A stretch of 64,000 nt of DNA from Cladopsammia gracilis (taxonomy: Eukaryota; Cnidaria; Anthozoa; Scleractinia; Dendrophylliidae). Positions within the stretch are counted from its first letter, which is position 1; each line of letters starts with the position of its first letter. The notes beneath the pieces were generated by a model, which searched no databases, was not told the origin of the DNA, and was given only the letters and a program-made list of their open reading frames with translations. The stretch lies in contig JAJGOT010000562.1 in NCBI GenBank assembly GCA_022457155.1, positions 124,001-188,000 of the forward strand, given 5' to 3'. A program made the translations under genes and the position numbers. This document shows positions 32,033-42,515 of this stretch, piece by piece.

Positions 32033-32832
32033 AAATGGAATCATACTGTGTAAAAGAAAAACGCGTGACTGGGTGCGTGGAGCCATCTGGATATTTCACT
32101 GCCAAAAATGGGAGAACGATGTTTTTCTGTCACTGCGCTTCCTGTGGAATCAAAAAGACAAGATTTGTGAAGGGAAACTGAGTCGGCCCTCACGAGGTGG
32201 GGGCTTTGGTGAATTGGCTTTGACGGGTACGGCACATGCTTTGCCCTGGTTGGGAAAGAAAACAGTTGAAATGGGAAGATTCGGGGCAAGTGAATTGCTG
32301 CGAAATAAAAAAAGCACAGAAAAAAGCAGTGGATTTTGCGTTGGAAAAAACAAAACCATTTCTAGTAAAAACAGCGTCTGATATGATGAACCAACTGAGT
32401 GTGGACGTCCGACCAAACAGAAAATACAAGACCGACCGAAAAGATTTGGATGGTGGAGCTGTGGATATCCACGCATTGATAGGGAAACTACCCAGACCAA
32501 AAGCTGGATTCACTCCAGGCAAGTACAAATATATGGGACCTTGCAATCCTTTGCAGGACCAACTGAAATATGATCCTGAAACAGGAGAAGTATTACAATG
32601 GATAGATAAACCGTATAATAAAGTGGATGAAATTTCTGCTTATCACGACATATGTTACGATCGAACGAAAAGTGGAAAAACAAAGAAAGGTGATTGTGAT
32701 AGGCAAATGGTTGCTGCATTGGACCAGATTCCCTATGGTGAGATGCCTAAATGGGGTCAAATAGCAAGATTTCTGATTAAAACAAAACAAAAACTTGGAT
32801 TAGGCGTGCCAAAACACGGGAAGAGATTTTGA
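32029..32832 (+). pseudogene. Phospholipase A2-like virion protein with N-terminal zinc ribbon, broken
   Basis: The ATG at 32029 gives a zinc-ribbon-like start with 'SGYFTAKNGRTMFFCHCASC' and stops at 32179-32181. A middle part is open only in another frame ('LPWLGKKTVEMGRFGASELL', about 32205-32310). The final frame, to 32832, has a PLA2-like core: calcium-loop-like 'YKYMGPCNPL' and catalytic-type 'DEISAYHDICYDR' with the His-Asp pair. Two frameshifts are therefore needed (near 32175-32205 and at the A-run near 32310). PLA2 domains of this type, known from parvovirus VP1 and some adintoviruses, help virions cross endosomal membranes. The calcium loop has Cys where Gly is usual. Confidence 0.75.
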
Positions 32833-33772
32833 GTGACGACTGGGCTCAAAATCTAGCAAATGAGTTACACAAACCAGTCAGAAGAAAGTTTCCAAAGCGA
32901 AATGTCTTTGTTAAAGGAATTGACCAGATTTGGGCAGCAGATCTAATGGAAATGGGGAAATTGTCAGAATGGAATGAAGGGATCAAATACCTCTTGATGG
33001 TGGTAGATATCTTCTCCAAATATGGGTGGATCCGCCCTTTGATGAACAAGCAAGGACAGTCAGTGGCTGATGCGTTTGAGAACATCTTCAATAAACGAAA
33101 ACCAAAGATGATTTGGGTTGACAAAGGAAAAGAGTTTTGGAACAAAACTGTTCAGTCTTTGATGTGTGAAAATGACGTGGAACTCTATCAACTCAAAATG
33201 AAGAAAAATCATCTGTGGTTGAAAGATGGAACAGAACAATGAAAAACCGGATCTGGAAAATGTTCACGGCAAGAAGCAACACAATTTATTTTGATCAACT
33301 GGGGAAGGTGGTGAATGACTATAACAACACCAAACATTCAAGCATTGGCATGACTCCAGTGGAAGCAAGTTTGAAAAAGAATGAGAGACAAGTTTTCGCA
33401 AATCTCTTTGAGGACCAACTCTGGGTGAAACGCGGTGTGGCAAAATTCAAAGTGGGAGACAGAGTGAGAATCACAAAGTTCAAGCAAAAAGTTTTCGATA
33501 AAGGTTTCACCCCCAACTGGACAGAAGAAGTGTTTGTGGTGAAGGAAGTGATGCATACGAAACCAGTGACGTATAAGTTGGAAGACTTGTTGGGAGAAGA
33601 AGTGACAGGTTCCTTCTATACACAAGAACTCCAACGCACCGAGCAAGATGTCTTCCGGATTGAAGAAGTGTTAGAACGAGATGAAGAGAGTGGAGAAGCA
33701 CTTGTGAAATGGAAAGGATATGATGACAGATTCAATTCGTGGATCCCATTGAGTGATGTTGAAGAAATATGA
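32829..33772 (+). pseudogene. Retroviral-type integrase with C-terminal chromodomain, frameshifted
   Basis: The first frame (to 33242) has 'IWAADLMEM' and 'IWVDKGKEF', the first two catalytic Asp residues of the rve DDE fold, 60 residues apart. The second frame (33215-33772) has 'VERWNRTMK' with the Glu, then 'YNNTKHSSIGMTPVEA', and a chromodomain at the end ('FRIEEVLERDEESG', 'VKWKGYDDRFNSWIP'). The two frames join near 33188, where one base appears lost. This enzyme would insert the element and make the 6-bp duplication. The chromodomain probably steers insertion to marked chromatin. The start is degenerate: the gene overlaps the preceding stop and lacks a clear ATG. Confidence 0.93.
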
Positions 33773-33791
33773 ATGCTTTGGCAGTCATATT
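33766..33791. terminator. Hairpin over two convergent stops
   Basis: A 7-bp stem AATATGA / TCATATT spans the integrase stop (33770-33772) and touches the stop of the minus-strand gene at 33791. Confidence 0.5.
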
Positions 33792-34012
33792 CATTGCGTT
33801 TTGAGTTTTTCATTTTCTGCAATGAGTTGTTCATTTTTATCAATCAGTTGGGAGATGGTTTCCTCTTCCTCTTCGTCGGAAGTGGTGACAATGAATTCCT
33901 CATCTGAAGTGGTTGGGGATTCATCTTCGCTCATTAGTTCTTCTTCGGAGCAAGTTAAACAAAATTCGTGATCGCTGTCTTCATCGAAAGATGTTTTATT
34001 TTCAAGATCCAT
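33791..34012 (-). CDS. Small acidic coiled-coil Polinton protein (73 aa)
   Basis: An intact ORF rich in Asp/Glu/Ser ('TTSDEEEEETISQLIDKNEQ') with a C-terminal leucine-type heptad pattern ending 'ENEKLKTQ'. Its start overlaps the stop of the upstream minus gene (34002). Unknown function. Acidic decoy or chaperone roles are conceivable but unsupported. Confidence 0.55.
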   Translation of the reverse strand: MDLENKTSFDEDSDHEFCLTCSEEELMSEDESPTTSDEEFIVTTSDEEEEETISQLIDKNEQLIAENEKLKTQ

Positions 34013-34563
34013 TTTCTTTCCAATTTAATTTTTTGAAGATTGTTTGAATTATTTTTTCTTGTTTTACCCTGCTTGATGAGAGAATAAGAAGTTTAAAATC
34101 ATCTTCATTTGGGTTGAAACCATTCTTTTTCAGAAGGGAGAAAAGAACTTGATTGCAATTGAGAAACGTTTTTCTGTTTAGATGAAGAGCATCATACTTA
34201 AGTGAAAAATATTTAAAATCATCAATGAGGAATTTTTCAAGATGCTCATAATCATTCCCATCGTGATTTGTTATGTGATTGAAAATTTCATGATCGTTGC
34301 CATTGACTTTTTTCCATTTGGAAGCTTTGACAAACTCTCTGACTTTTTTTCTTGTGACTTCATGTAGGGGAATTTGGGAAAGAATTTCTTTTTTGATAAA
34401 ATTCGAGATCTTTGAGTAGAATGTGATTCTTTCCCTGATTTTTGCGGATGACATCTTTGAAATGTTCCAGTCTGGGATTTTTGTGAGAATGCCCTGTTGT
34501 ATATGTTTCTTGAATAATTTCAGGAGTGCCATCATAAATTTCTTCGTCTTCTGAATCAGACAT
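34002..34563 (-). pseudogene. Polinton protein of unknown function, frameshifted
   Basis: The ATG at 34563 begins an acidic start ('MSDSEDEEIYDGTPEI') that runs to a stop at 34360. Downstream residues ('KKVREFVKASKWKKVNGND', 'KFLIDDFKYFSLKYDALHL') are open in the frame ending at 34002, so a frameshift lies at about 34390-34450. The C-terminal part is basic and helical. It is the outermost gene on the right side and is read leftward, opposite to the integrase. No family was recognised. Confidence 0.55.
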
Positions 34564-34604
34564 TTTCTTTTCTTTTCTTTTTCCATGAAGGAATGAAAAT
34601 CCAC

Positions 34605-34699
34605 ACCAGTTGATTGTGGGCAGAAGTGTGCATTAGTTGATTGTGGGCGTATTTCTACTTGATGAAAGTGTGCATTAATTTTGGGAAGTTGGAATGTGT
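34605..34699 (-). repeat. Degenerate subterminal repeats of the right end
   Basis: Internal to the right inverted repeat lie partial copies of the same motif (GAAATACGCCC, TGCACACTT on the minus strand). They have no equal on the left side. Confidence 0.6.
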
Positions 34700-34978
34700 T
34701 GAGTTAGTGGGGAATTTGTTTTGAACGTATTTCTGCTTGATGAAAGTGTGCATTGGTTGGGAAGAGTGGGAATGAGTGGGAATGTGTGGGGATTTGTTTT
34801 GGCGTATTTGTGCTTGTGAAAAGTATGTATTGATTTGGGGAAGTGGGAATGTGTTGAATTGGGCGGATTGTTTTGGGCGTATTTGTGCTGTGAGCCAGAA
34901 CCCACATTATGTTGAATTGAGGGGGATTGTTTTGGGCGTATTTCTGCTGTGAGCCAGAACCCGCCTTTCCTATCTACT
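34700..34978 (-). repeat. Polinton right terminal inverted repeat (279 bp)
   Basis: Reverse complement of the left end, with two rather than three 59-bp units. It ends CTACT at 34978, next to the duplication GAGGTG at 34979-34984. Confidence 0.95.
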
Positions 34979-35419
34979 GAGGTGCTACATTGATAAGTAC
35001 ACCGATTCACAATAACGCAACAAATAGTGAATAATTGAAAATAGAACGTTTGGTAATCGAACTTAATCCCTTTATTGAGGTTCGTCGAACGCAACTTTTT
35101 GCGAGTTCGATTTGCGAACTTATAAAAGAGAATCGAACTGATGCGAAATTAAAATTAAAAATTCGAACACTGTCCATCGACACATATAGTAAAAGTTATA
35201 TTTACAGTTGAATGAATTCAGATGCGTAACTAAAAGGTTAAAGTTTTTTTAATGAATTCAGATGCGTAACTGTTGGCAACAGCCGTCTTATTGGTTTTTA
35301 TCATAGCTTTTGTTTCCACAATACGACCACTTTCCAAAAATTGTTTTAATCTACAAAACGATCTTCCTTCGCTGTTGTGACCACGTTCCAATACAGTCTC
35401 TTGAATTCTAATATCCAAC

Positions 35420-38400
35420 ATGTGTTCTTTGCAAGAGAGGCAGCGCCTTGATCGGGAGCTCTCGTTAGAGCTCGTTGAATCCCTGATCAACCCTGCTTTC
35501 CTCAATATGATTTCGCCGTTGACGGGTGGCAACAACCCACTGTTTTATCTTGGGATAAATGGAGAGGCCCTTTGGCAATTGCGTGGCATGCACAGTCATG
35601 ACCAAGTGTTCAAACGCCTCCAGGACAGCTTGCGTAAAGTGGGATACAATTTATCTTCGTCTTCTCGTCCTGGAGTTGGGATGGCCGTGTATGGAAGAGT
35701 CAAATACATCGCGAAGAAAACGCGTAACATTAAGAACAGTGACACTCGGCAAGCTATGCGATCACAGTATTGGTGCGAAGTTGCTTTACACCCAGATGAT
35801 ATCCATCAAGATCCAGGCGAGATCATACACCAGCTGACAAAAAAAGACGAAGAATTGACAATCGAAAATCAAAGACTACAAAATGAGCTGAAAGGTAAGA
35901 GAGTGATTGACGTACAGTGGACATGTAACAGAAGATTGTTGCAATGGTAATTATCGAAAGTTATCGACCCGTTTGTTCAAAGCAGGATTAAGTTAAACCA
36001 GGATAAACGTCTGAGTGATCAAATCAGTTTCTGCTTGTGTATTGTTGTCAAATTTCAACTTTACTTTACATCAGCAGTAGAAGTCTTTACCGGTCTCAAA
36101 CATTAAATTACTCAAAACCAACAAACGATACACAATTTAAAAAGACTATAAATGAAATTCATTCCTGCTGTCTGACTTCCACCTAACATTAATTATTTCC
36201 ACCTTTTCTAAGACAAGGCATCACAGCTTTATGAAGCTATGGCGCAGCTTAGAAGTCAAGGCCATCAAGGTAAACACACTGAAGATGTCGGGGAGCGACA
36301 GCAACAGCGACATCTGAATGAAATAAGGTACCACTTCTCAATCAATTGACAGATTTGACTGATTTTATCCCTAGTCTGCATTTTTATGTTTATGAAAAAC
36401 GTTTTCTTATGCCTGTTTGCTTTCACATGAACCAAAATGCCAAAAACTACAGTGTATATTTCAACATTGTTTACAGGAAAAAAGCACGTCGTTATTTTAC
36501 AGTACCGTTGAAAACTTCTTTGTGACAAAAAAATATATGTTCAAAATCAGGGCTGTACTTTAGCAACGCCCGGGTGCCTCAGGCCACTAAATTTTATCTT
36601 CGGGTGACCAGAAAAACTTTCTTTTTGCATATAGCTTAAGTGCCGGGCACACCCTGTGAGCACAGCTTTGAAAATATATATCTTTTGCAGAGCTAAAGCA
36701 GAAAGCGCTCTCTGGTTTGCGGAGACTTATGGAATGGTCCCACGATCCCCGCTGCTAGAGACCAAGACCAGCAGCAACGTTAGTTTAAAACTGAACAGTT
36801 GCGATTCTCAAGGTAACTACCCTTATACAGTCGAACCCCCCTCCCCCCTCCCCATTTAGCGACCACACTCGGGGAACTGACAATAAATTAATAGGGGTTA
36901 AATTAATTGAAACAGGAAAATATGATAACAATTAAGTTAATAATTTTTATTAGCTATCTTTATGGCTGGGCCAGTTTTTCAAAGCATGATTGACATAATT
37001 CCAGCTTTAAAGTCAACTTTGGAGCCAGATTTATAATTTACTGCAAACAATTTAACAGTGCTAATCACAGCTCAAGTAATAGGACTTAAAGAATAAATAG
37101 TAATGTTCCATTTTTTTATATCATATTAATTTAAGGTAACCCACAAGAGCAATATGAGAATCTTCCTGAAGAAGATAAAGAAAAGATTAGTCCATCCTTT
37201 ACATCATGGACAAGTTTTCAGTGTCACTGGAGGGGTATCGTGGGCTAAGCCAGGTGGAACAATCACTTCCCCGAACCCATGTTATTCAGAACTGTGCAAA
37301 GGTACTGGATAGCCAGTGGGATGTAAAAAGGACACCAGGGCAGCACAGGGTGCCGAGCTGCCCTTTCAACTTCTCCTGGAAAATGAAATTCGCAATTGTG
37401 TAAGTACCATAATCAGTTTTATAGAATCAACTGCCCAGTAACACTAAGGGAAAGTGGAGAGAGAAGAGATTTGGTGTCCTCAATTACTAGTGGGTTCCAC
37501 ATAAACACAGCTTAAAATATAATTTCATTCTTTATATTTTGCAGATGGCCAACAAGGAAGATGTGACCAAAATCAAAGTTAAAATATCAGGAGATGGAAC
37601 AAGGATGTCCCACAGTAGCAGTTTCTTTGTTTGTTCCTTTGCCCTAGATGAGGATGGCCACAGTTGCTTGTCAAGTGCAGGTAGATAAAGCTAAAGTTGA
37701 TATTTTTTAGCATGGACAACTTTTCTGAATTTTCTTTGCACATTGACAACCAGAGCTAGTCTTGTATCTTTGACAAGTCCAAATTGACTAACCAATTATT
37801 GAAAATCTGATGCATTTTTAATTTGAAATGATTGACAGGTAACCACACTATTGCCGTTGTTAAAGCAAAAGAGGATTATGAGTCCTTAAAAGAGCCCCTG
37901 GCCAATGTAATCAATGATGTTAACAAACTAGTAAAGGATGGGAAGATAACTGTGGATGGAAAAACAGTAAGCCTTGAATTTTACCTTGGAGGAGATTACA
38001 AGGTAAATGATGATTAAGTCTCTTTAACCAGTATGTAAACCACACATTGCCAACTCAATTATTTTACAAAAAACTTTCCAGTTTCTGTAAGATTCAAGCA
38101 AGGTGCTATAAGCAATACAGTCAGACCTCGTTTTAAAATAGGGGCACCAAAGGGACGGATCCAAGTGTCCACATTATGGAAGTGCCTGTATTATAGGGGT
38201 TGAGTTTACATTAATTTTGGCCTATTCGGGACCAGGTGAGCTGTTCATTATAGAGACATGTCTATATTATAGAGGTGTCCATAAAGAGAGGTTCAACTGT
38301 AGTATGTCGTAATGTATGGCTAAACACCTTTCATTGTTTTGTGTTTCAGTTTTTGCTGATTGCCATGGGAATGAAAGGTGCCACTTCAAATAACAGCTGT

Positions 38401-38429
38401 ATCTGGTGCAAACTCCACAAACATGAGAG
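35420..38429 (+). pseudogene. Split transposase-like gene, seven exons, with frame damage
   Basis: Exons with matching phases and GT/AG borders: 35420-35894, 36213-36327, 36691-36812, 37136-37399, 37545-37680, 37839-38002 and 38350-38429. Visible segments: 'WQLRGMHSHDQVFKRLQDSL', 'KAESALWFAETYGMVPRSPL', 'VKISGDGTRMSHSSSFFVCS', 'LEFYLGGDYK' running on to 'FLLIAMGMKGA', and 'CIWCK'. The two Asp residues (SGDGT, GGDYK) and the C-x2-C recall DDE-type transposases with an inserted zinc motif. The superfamily is not identified. Exon 4 changes frame near 37190-37205 and again near 37340, so this copy is probably inactive. The likely last exon is at 42516-42916, separated by satellite and repeats. 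Confidence 0.55.
38118..38302. mobile_element. MITE, about 185 bp, mariner-like ends
   Basis: It starts TACAGTCAGACCTC and ends GAGGTTCAACTGTA: inverted ends with terminal TA. It lies in the intron before exon 7 of the split gene. Confidence 0.6.
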
Positions 38430-38492
38430 GTAAAAAAAAGATTTTTTTAAATTGCAGGAACTTCAGATAAACATGCATGTAGCCAGTATAAC

Positions 38493-38612
38493 ATTAGCCT
38501 GCGAATACAGCTGCCTCTCATCACTTTTCTCAGGTTAACCGCAGACGCTCTCTTGCGCAAATGCCCCTAGAGGGTGGGAGCGATGAGAGACGACTATATT
38601 CACAGCCTAATA
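38493..38612. mobile_element. Foldback element, about 120 bp
   Basis: The left arm AGCCTGCGAATACAGC and the right arm ending ATTCACAGCC are inverted, with CTCTCAT and ATGAGAG further inside. Non-coding. Confidence 0.5.
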
Positions 38613-38692
38613 TAACAGTTTAATAAACCAGTGATGTTGGACAACTTCCTGATGACTAAGAATGTACATTGTATTCTTGAACGAAAAAAAAA

Positions 38693-39692
38693 TATATATA
38701 CAATTATACAATTATGTATACAATGTGCCCTCCTGATTGTTACCATAATGGCTTTATGGCAACTCCTGAACTTGGGCACAGGATGTACGGTTACACATTG
38801 TTGGATTGAATTGTGGAGTCACGAGAGTGCTCAAACTGCAAGCAGTGAGCAAAGCAATATGCCAATAGTGAACACCTCTTACAAGGCTCTCCACCCAATC
38901 CAGAGAGTGCTCAAACTGTATGAACAGTGAGCGTAATATACAATTATGCATACAATGTGCCCTCCCGGTTGTTACCATAATGGCTTTATGGCAACTCCTG
39001 AACTTGGGCACAGGATGTACGGTTACACATTGTTGGATTGCATTGTGGAGTCACGAGAGTGCTCAAACTGCAAGCAGTGAGCGAAGCAATATGCCAATAG
39101 TGAACACCTCTTACAAGGCTCTCCACCCAATCCAGCGAGTGCTCAAACTGTATGAACAGTGAGCGTAATATACAATTATGTATACAATGTGCCCTCCCGG
39201 TTGTTGCCATAATAGCTTTATGGCAACTCCTGAACTTGGGCACAGGATGTACGGTTACACATTGTTGGATTGCATTTTGGAGTCACGAGAGTGCTCAAAC
39301 TGCAAGCAGTGAGCGAAGCAATATGCCAATAGTGAACACCTCTTACAAGGCTCTCCACCCAATCCAGCGAGTGCTCAAACTGTATGAACAGTGAGCGTAA
39401 TATACAATTATGTATACAATGTGCCCTCCCGGTTGTTGCCATAATAGCTTTATGGCAACTCCTGAACTTGGGCACAGGATGTACGGTTACACATTGTTGG
39501 ATTGCATTTTGGAGTCACGAGAGTGCTCAAACTGCAAGCAGTGAGCGAAGCAATATGCCAATAGTGAACACCTCTTACAAGGCTCTCCACCCAATCCAGA
39601 GAGTGCTCAATCTGTATGAACAGTGAGCGTAATATACAATTATGTATACAATGTGCCCTCCCGGTTGTTACCATAATGGCGTTATGGCAACT
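38693..39692 (+). repeat. Satellite array, 232-bp unit, about 4.3 copies
   Basis: Units repeat every 232 bp (CAATTATGTATACAATGTGC at 38708, 38940, 39172, 39404, 39636). Later units are nearly identical. An 80-residue plus ORF and an 85-residue minus ORF recur in each unit as by-products. The array ends at a hammerhead-like motif and repeat A. Confidence 0.92.
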
Positions 39693-39757
39693 CCATATAT
39701 ATAAACTAATTGTAAACGTCAAGAAACCAACTTCATATAGATCTTTAGCTGTATTTT

Positions 39758-39792
39758 CTCTACGTTTCGGCCGTCGCGGCCTTCCTCAGGAG
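39758..39792 (-). ncRNA. Hammerhead-ribozyme-like motif, weak
   Basis: On the minus strand: CUGAGGA (fits CUGANGA), a GGCC/GGCC stem II, GAAA, then ACGUA (a GUA cleavage triplet) and a 3-bp stem I (CUC/GAG). There is no internal stem III loop. ACGU is self-complementary, so folding as a dimer is possible, as in Penelope-associated hammerheads. Confidence 0.45.
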
Positions 39793-39832
39793 CGTACACT
39801 AGTTTGACAATAACGGTAACGGTTAGGTCAAT

Positions 39833-41047
39833 AATATATATAGATAGCCCAAGCCTAACAGCGTCGCACTTTGAACAAGCTTAACTAAGGTGAAAGGTTG
39901 GAAGCACAAGAATTAAGATTGACGAACGGGCTATTTTCAATTTTAGCAATTCTCAAAAACAGTATTACGCGACCGTCTGCACAGTACATTTTTATAGACC
40001 GTACAAAAGTTCACAAAAACAACTTTTCTCTGTCTGGAATAACTAGTTTAACCACTACTTTCCGAATAAAATACAGTTTTTGTTTGGCAAAAATTGCTCG
40101 AGAAACTGATTTGAAAATATACACAAACATATTTGCATAAGGCGATGCGAGTGAAGATGGAACTGTACTATAAAATCAGTCTTGTTTTGTTTATATAAAG
40201 TCGCTTTTAAATCTATCTAATGAATGAACAAACACATAAAAATGGACAACATAGTCTTCTTTCGAAAAAATTTATTGAAATCTCCATTAGTTTACGTTTA
40301 AAAGCAAAACGCGTACCATTTAAGTTAATTATAGCTCATCGAGTTCAAGCTTTCTTCGATAAAATTCAAGAGATCGATACAACTGAATTCAAGCACGTTT
40401 TAAAATCAATTCTCCAAAACTAACAATAACACCAATAAAAAGTCACTCACAGATTGATATCAACATAAATTCTCATCGAAAACTGTAATCTGTTTTACCT
40501 TTAGTCCCTCGCTTGCTTGGAAATTCAAATATCCGCTTCTGGTTCTGAAATCCGTAGAAAACAAACATCTCCCGCATTGATAAAAAACAAGATTTTATCC
40601 CTGAAAGCTCGTCTTCTTACACTAAAGCGGCTTCTGAGTATCCCTTAATTAGTATCCTTGTCTTGAGTAGCAAACCGCGAAATATTCAGGGAAATAACGC
40701 CTTTAATTTAAACGGTTTTCTCCGCTTAGTAAATTCACAGTAAAACATCAAAGTGTTTTTCTAGCTGACGTGACATTCGGCCGTGTAACCGCGCGAGAAA
40801 CAAAGCCTCGCTTTGGTTTCAACATGACGTCGAACGCGCATGTTTTCCGACGTCATACGCGCCCGCGAGCTAGTCCTGCGCGAAGGCAAGCTAGTCCTGC
40901 GCGACGGCGGAGGGCGGCGGACCGCACACGCGCGCCCGCGAAACATTCCGCTAGCCATGACCATGAAAAATGAAGGGCATCGGTTCCGTGAGTATGGAGC
41001 TGCGCAGCCAGGCCTTCGGCCTGGCAAATGCTCCGCTATGAATTCAA
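39833..41047 (-). repeat. Dispersed repeat family A, inverted copy
   Basis: Reverse-oriented counterpart of 1595-2775, including the CpG-rich block at 40770-41047 and the AAGCTTAACTAAGGTGAAAGG end at about 39880. The 80-residue ORF at 39898-40140 has a similar counterpart in copy 1, but neither shows a domain. Confidence 0.7.
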
Positions 41048-41238
41048 ATAATGCACTAAAAATAAACGGTTAACTATGACGAAATAGCGATAACTTGACA
41101 AGTTCAAATAGATTAAAGGCGCGCGCGCGTGTAAATTTACAGTAGGTCACGGTAATAATACAAGATCACAACTACAAGGAACTTAACATGATTACAGTAA
41201 ATTATTTACCGCGGGCTTCAATTTGTTAATCCAAAAGC

Positions 41239-41253
41239 TTATATATATATATG

Positions 41254-41314
<61 letters not shown>

Positions 41315-41329
41315 TTGTGCTAAGTTATG

Positions 41330-41370
<41 letters not shown>
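41239..41370. repeat. (TA)n microsatellite
   Basis: Two long TA runs interrupted by GCTTGTGCTAAGTTATGTATG. Confidence 0.9.
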
Positions 41371-41372
<2 letters not shown>

Positions 41373-41426
41373 CCGAAAATGTAAGGGTCAAGAGTCCAAC
41401 TCCAATGTAGCTTTGCTGGTTTATTC

Positions 41427-41463
41427 GCTCGACGTTTCGACCATAACGGTCTTCATCAGGAGC
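41427..41463 (-). ncRNA. Hammerhead-ribozyme-like motif
   Basis: Minus strand: CUGAUGA, stem II GACC/GGUC with loop GUUAU and one extra A, GAAA, then ACGUC (GUC cleavage triplet), with stem I GCUC/GAGC. Stem III would need dimer pairing through ACGU. All core positions match the consensus. Confidence 0.6.
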
Positions 41464-41688
41464 ATCCGAGGTATATACTAACTGTTACAACGGAAAGAAC
41501 ACACGTGACATGCTGACGTAATAATCAGATATGGAGCTATAAAGCTAAACTAAACTAAGGCAAACAATATATTACGTAAATTTAACTAGGCTATTAATAG
41601 TAGGCTTGAATTTAGAAATCCAATAGCTTTCTCTTGCTCTTCTAATGTCTTGATTAGGATTTCTAACTTTTTCAATGACGGTTAATTT

Positions 41689-41692
<4 letters not shown>

Positions 41693-41771
<79 letters not shown>

Positions 41772-41835
41772 TATATAATCAGGGAAAGCGTATACTTTTA
41801 TATATATATATTTTATATATATATATATATACTTT

Positions 41836-41880
<45 letters not shown>
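41693..41880. repeat. (TA)n microsatellite, interrupted
   Basis: Several TA runs separated by short AT-rich spacers. Confidence 0.9.
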
Positions 41881-41884
<4 letters not shown>

Positions 41885-41987
41885 GTGTAGAACTGGATAT
41901 TCGTAAAACAGTGCTCAATACATTAATGTAGAGCGAAGTATATGTTTATGGAGGAAAGAAGGAAAGAAACAAATAAACTACGCTTTC

Positions 41988-42030
41988 ATCCCGACAAGCC
42001 TGTTTCGTGGTTGCCCACTCATCAGGGGAT
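41988..42030 (-). ncRNA. Type I hammerhead ribozyme, complete
   Basis: A 43-nt minus-strand sequence has every element of a type I hammerhead: 5-bp stem I (AUCCC/GGGAU), CUGAUGA, 4-bp stem II GUGG/CCAC closed by GCAA, GAAA, a minimal stem III closed by GGCU, and a UGUC cleavage site directly before the 3' strand of stem I. Such small hammerheads accompany Penelope-like retroelements and retrozymes and self-cleave their transcripts. No Penelope ORF is adjacent, so this is probably an orphan terminal fragment. Confidence 0.8.
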
Positions 42031-42515
42031 TCAATAAGAATATTCTTTACCATCGCTTCTTATATACAAATTAATTTACATAATAACAATAACAAATCTA
42101 TGCGGCGCGAAGTTTAACAGTTCAGCTGTTGCGTAGAAGGGCTTTGTTTCTCTGGTGGCAAGAAGACACGAGTTCATTACGTTTGTTAAGTGTAGAAAGT
42201 TTCGGTCGGCAAATGATTAGAAATTTTTCCTTTAGTAGTAATACATGGCGATAGTAAATGTGTTTACTTCCATGAATAACAGCACCAAATACAAAATTCT
42301 TATCAGTGAGACAATTCTTATTCTTTGTTTGCAAAGAGTAAATCTCAGTACTGATATAATAAATAGACAACTATAAACAATACCTAACAGAAATGCATGA
42401 ACACAAAAAGATAAAGCAGTATTGTGATAAAATACAAAAAATGAAATTTATCTAGTGTATAGTTACCGGTATATACTCATACTGATGTGACATATTATTT
42501 TTGTATTCATAACAG

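Larger units (their letters stand above)
15609..34978. mobile_element. Polinton/Maverick element (endogenous adintovirus-like), complete
   Basis: The element begins AGTAGATAGG at 15609 and ends with the reverse complement CCTATCTACT at 34978. The 6-bp sequence GAGGTG lies immediately outside both ends (15603-15608, 34979-34984). AG termini, 6-bp duplications, long inverted repeats and a 15-20 kb size define Polintons. The cargo confirms this: protein-primed PolB, integrase, packaging ATPase, adenain-like protease, major and minor capsid proteins, and a fibre-like protein. The total is 19,370 bp. Without the nested insertion and one TA duplication (1,942 bp together) it would be 17,428 bp. Most replication genes carry stops or frameshifts, so this copy is not autonomous. 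Confidence 0.97.

Noticed and set aside
15609..34978. Phage or bacterial contamination
   Set aside because: The polymerase, capsid and fibre motifs could suggest a phage, but the rve integrase with chromodomain, AG ends, 6-bp duplication and flanking eukaryotic repeats show an integrated Polinton.
38693..39692. Regular repeats as a CRISPR array
   Set aside because: The 232-bp units are whole-unit duplicates without variable spacers, in a eukaryotic setting. This is a satellite.
38754..39722. 80- and 85-residue ORFs repeated in the satellite
   Set aside because: They repeat because the DNA repeats. Both strands are open and no domain is seen.
41251..41481. ORF of Tyr-Ile repeats
   Set aside because: Translation of a (TA)n microsatellite.
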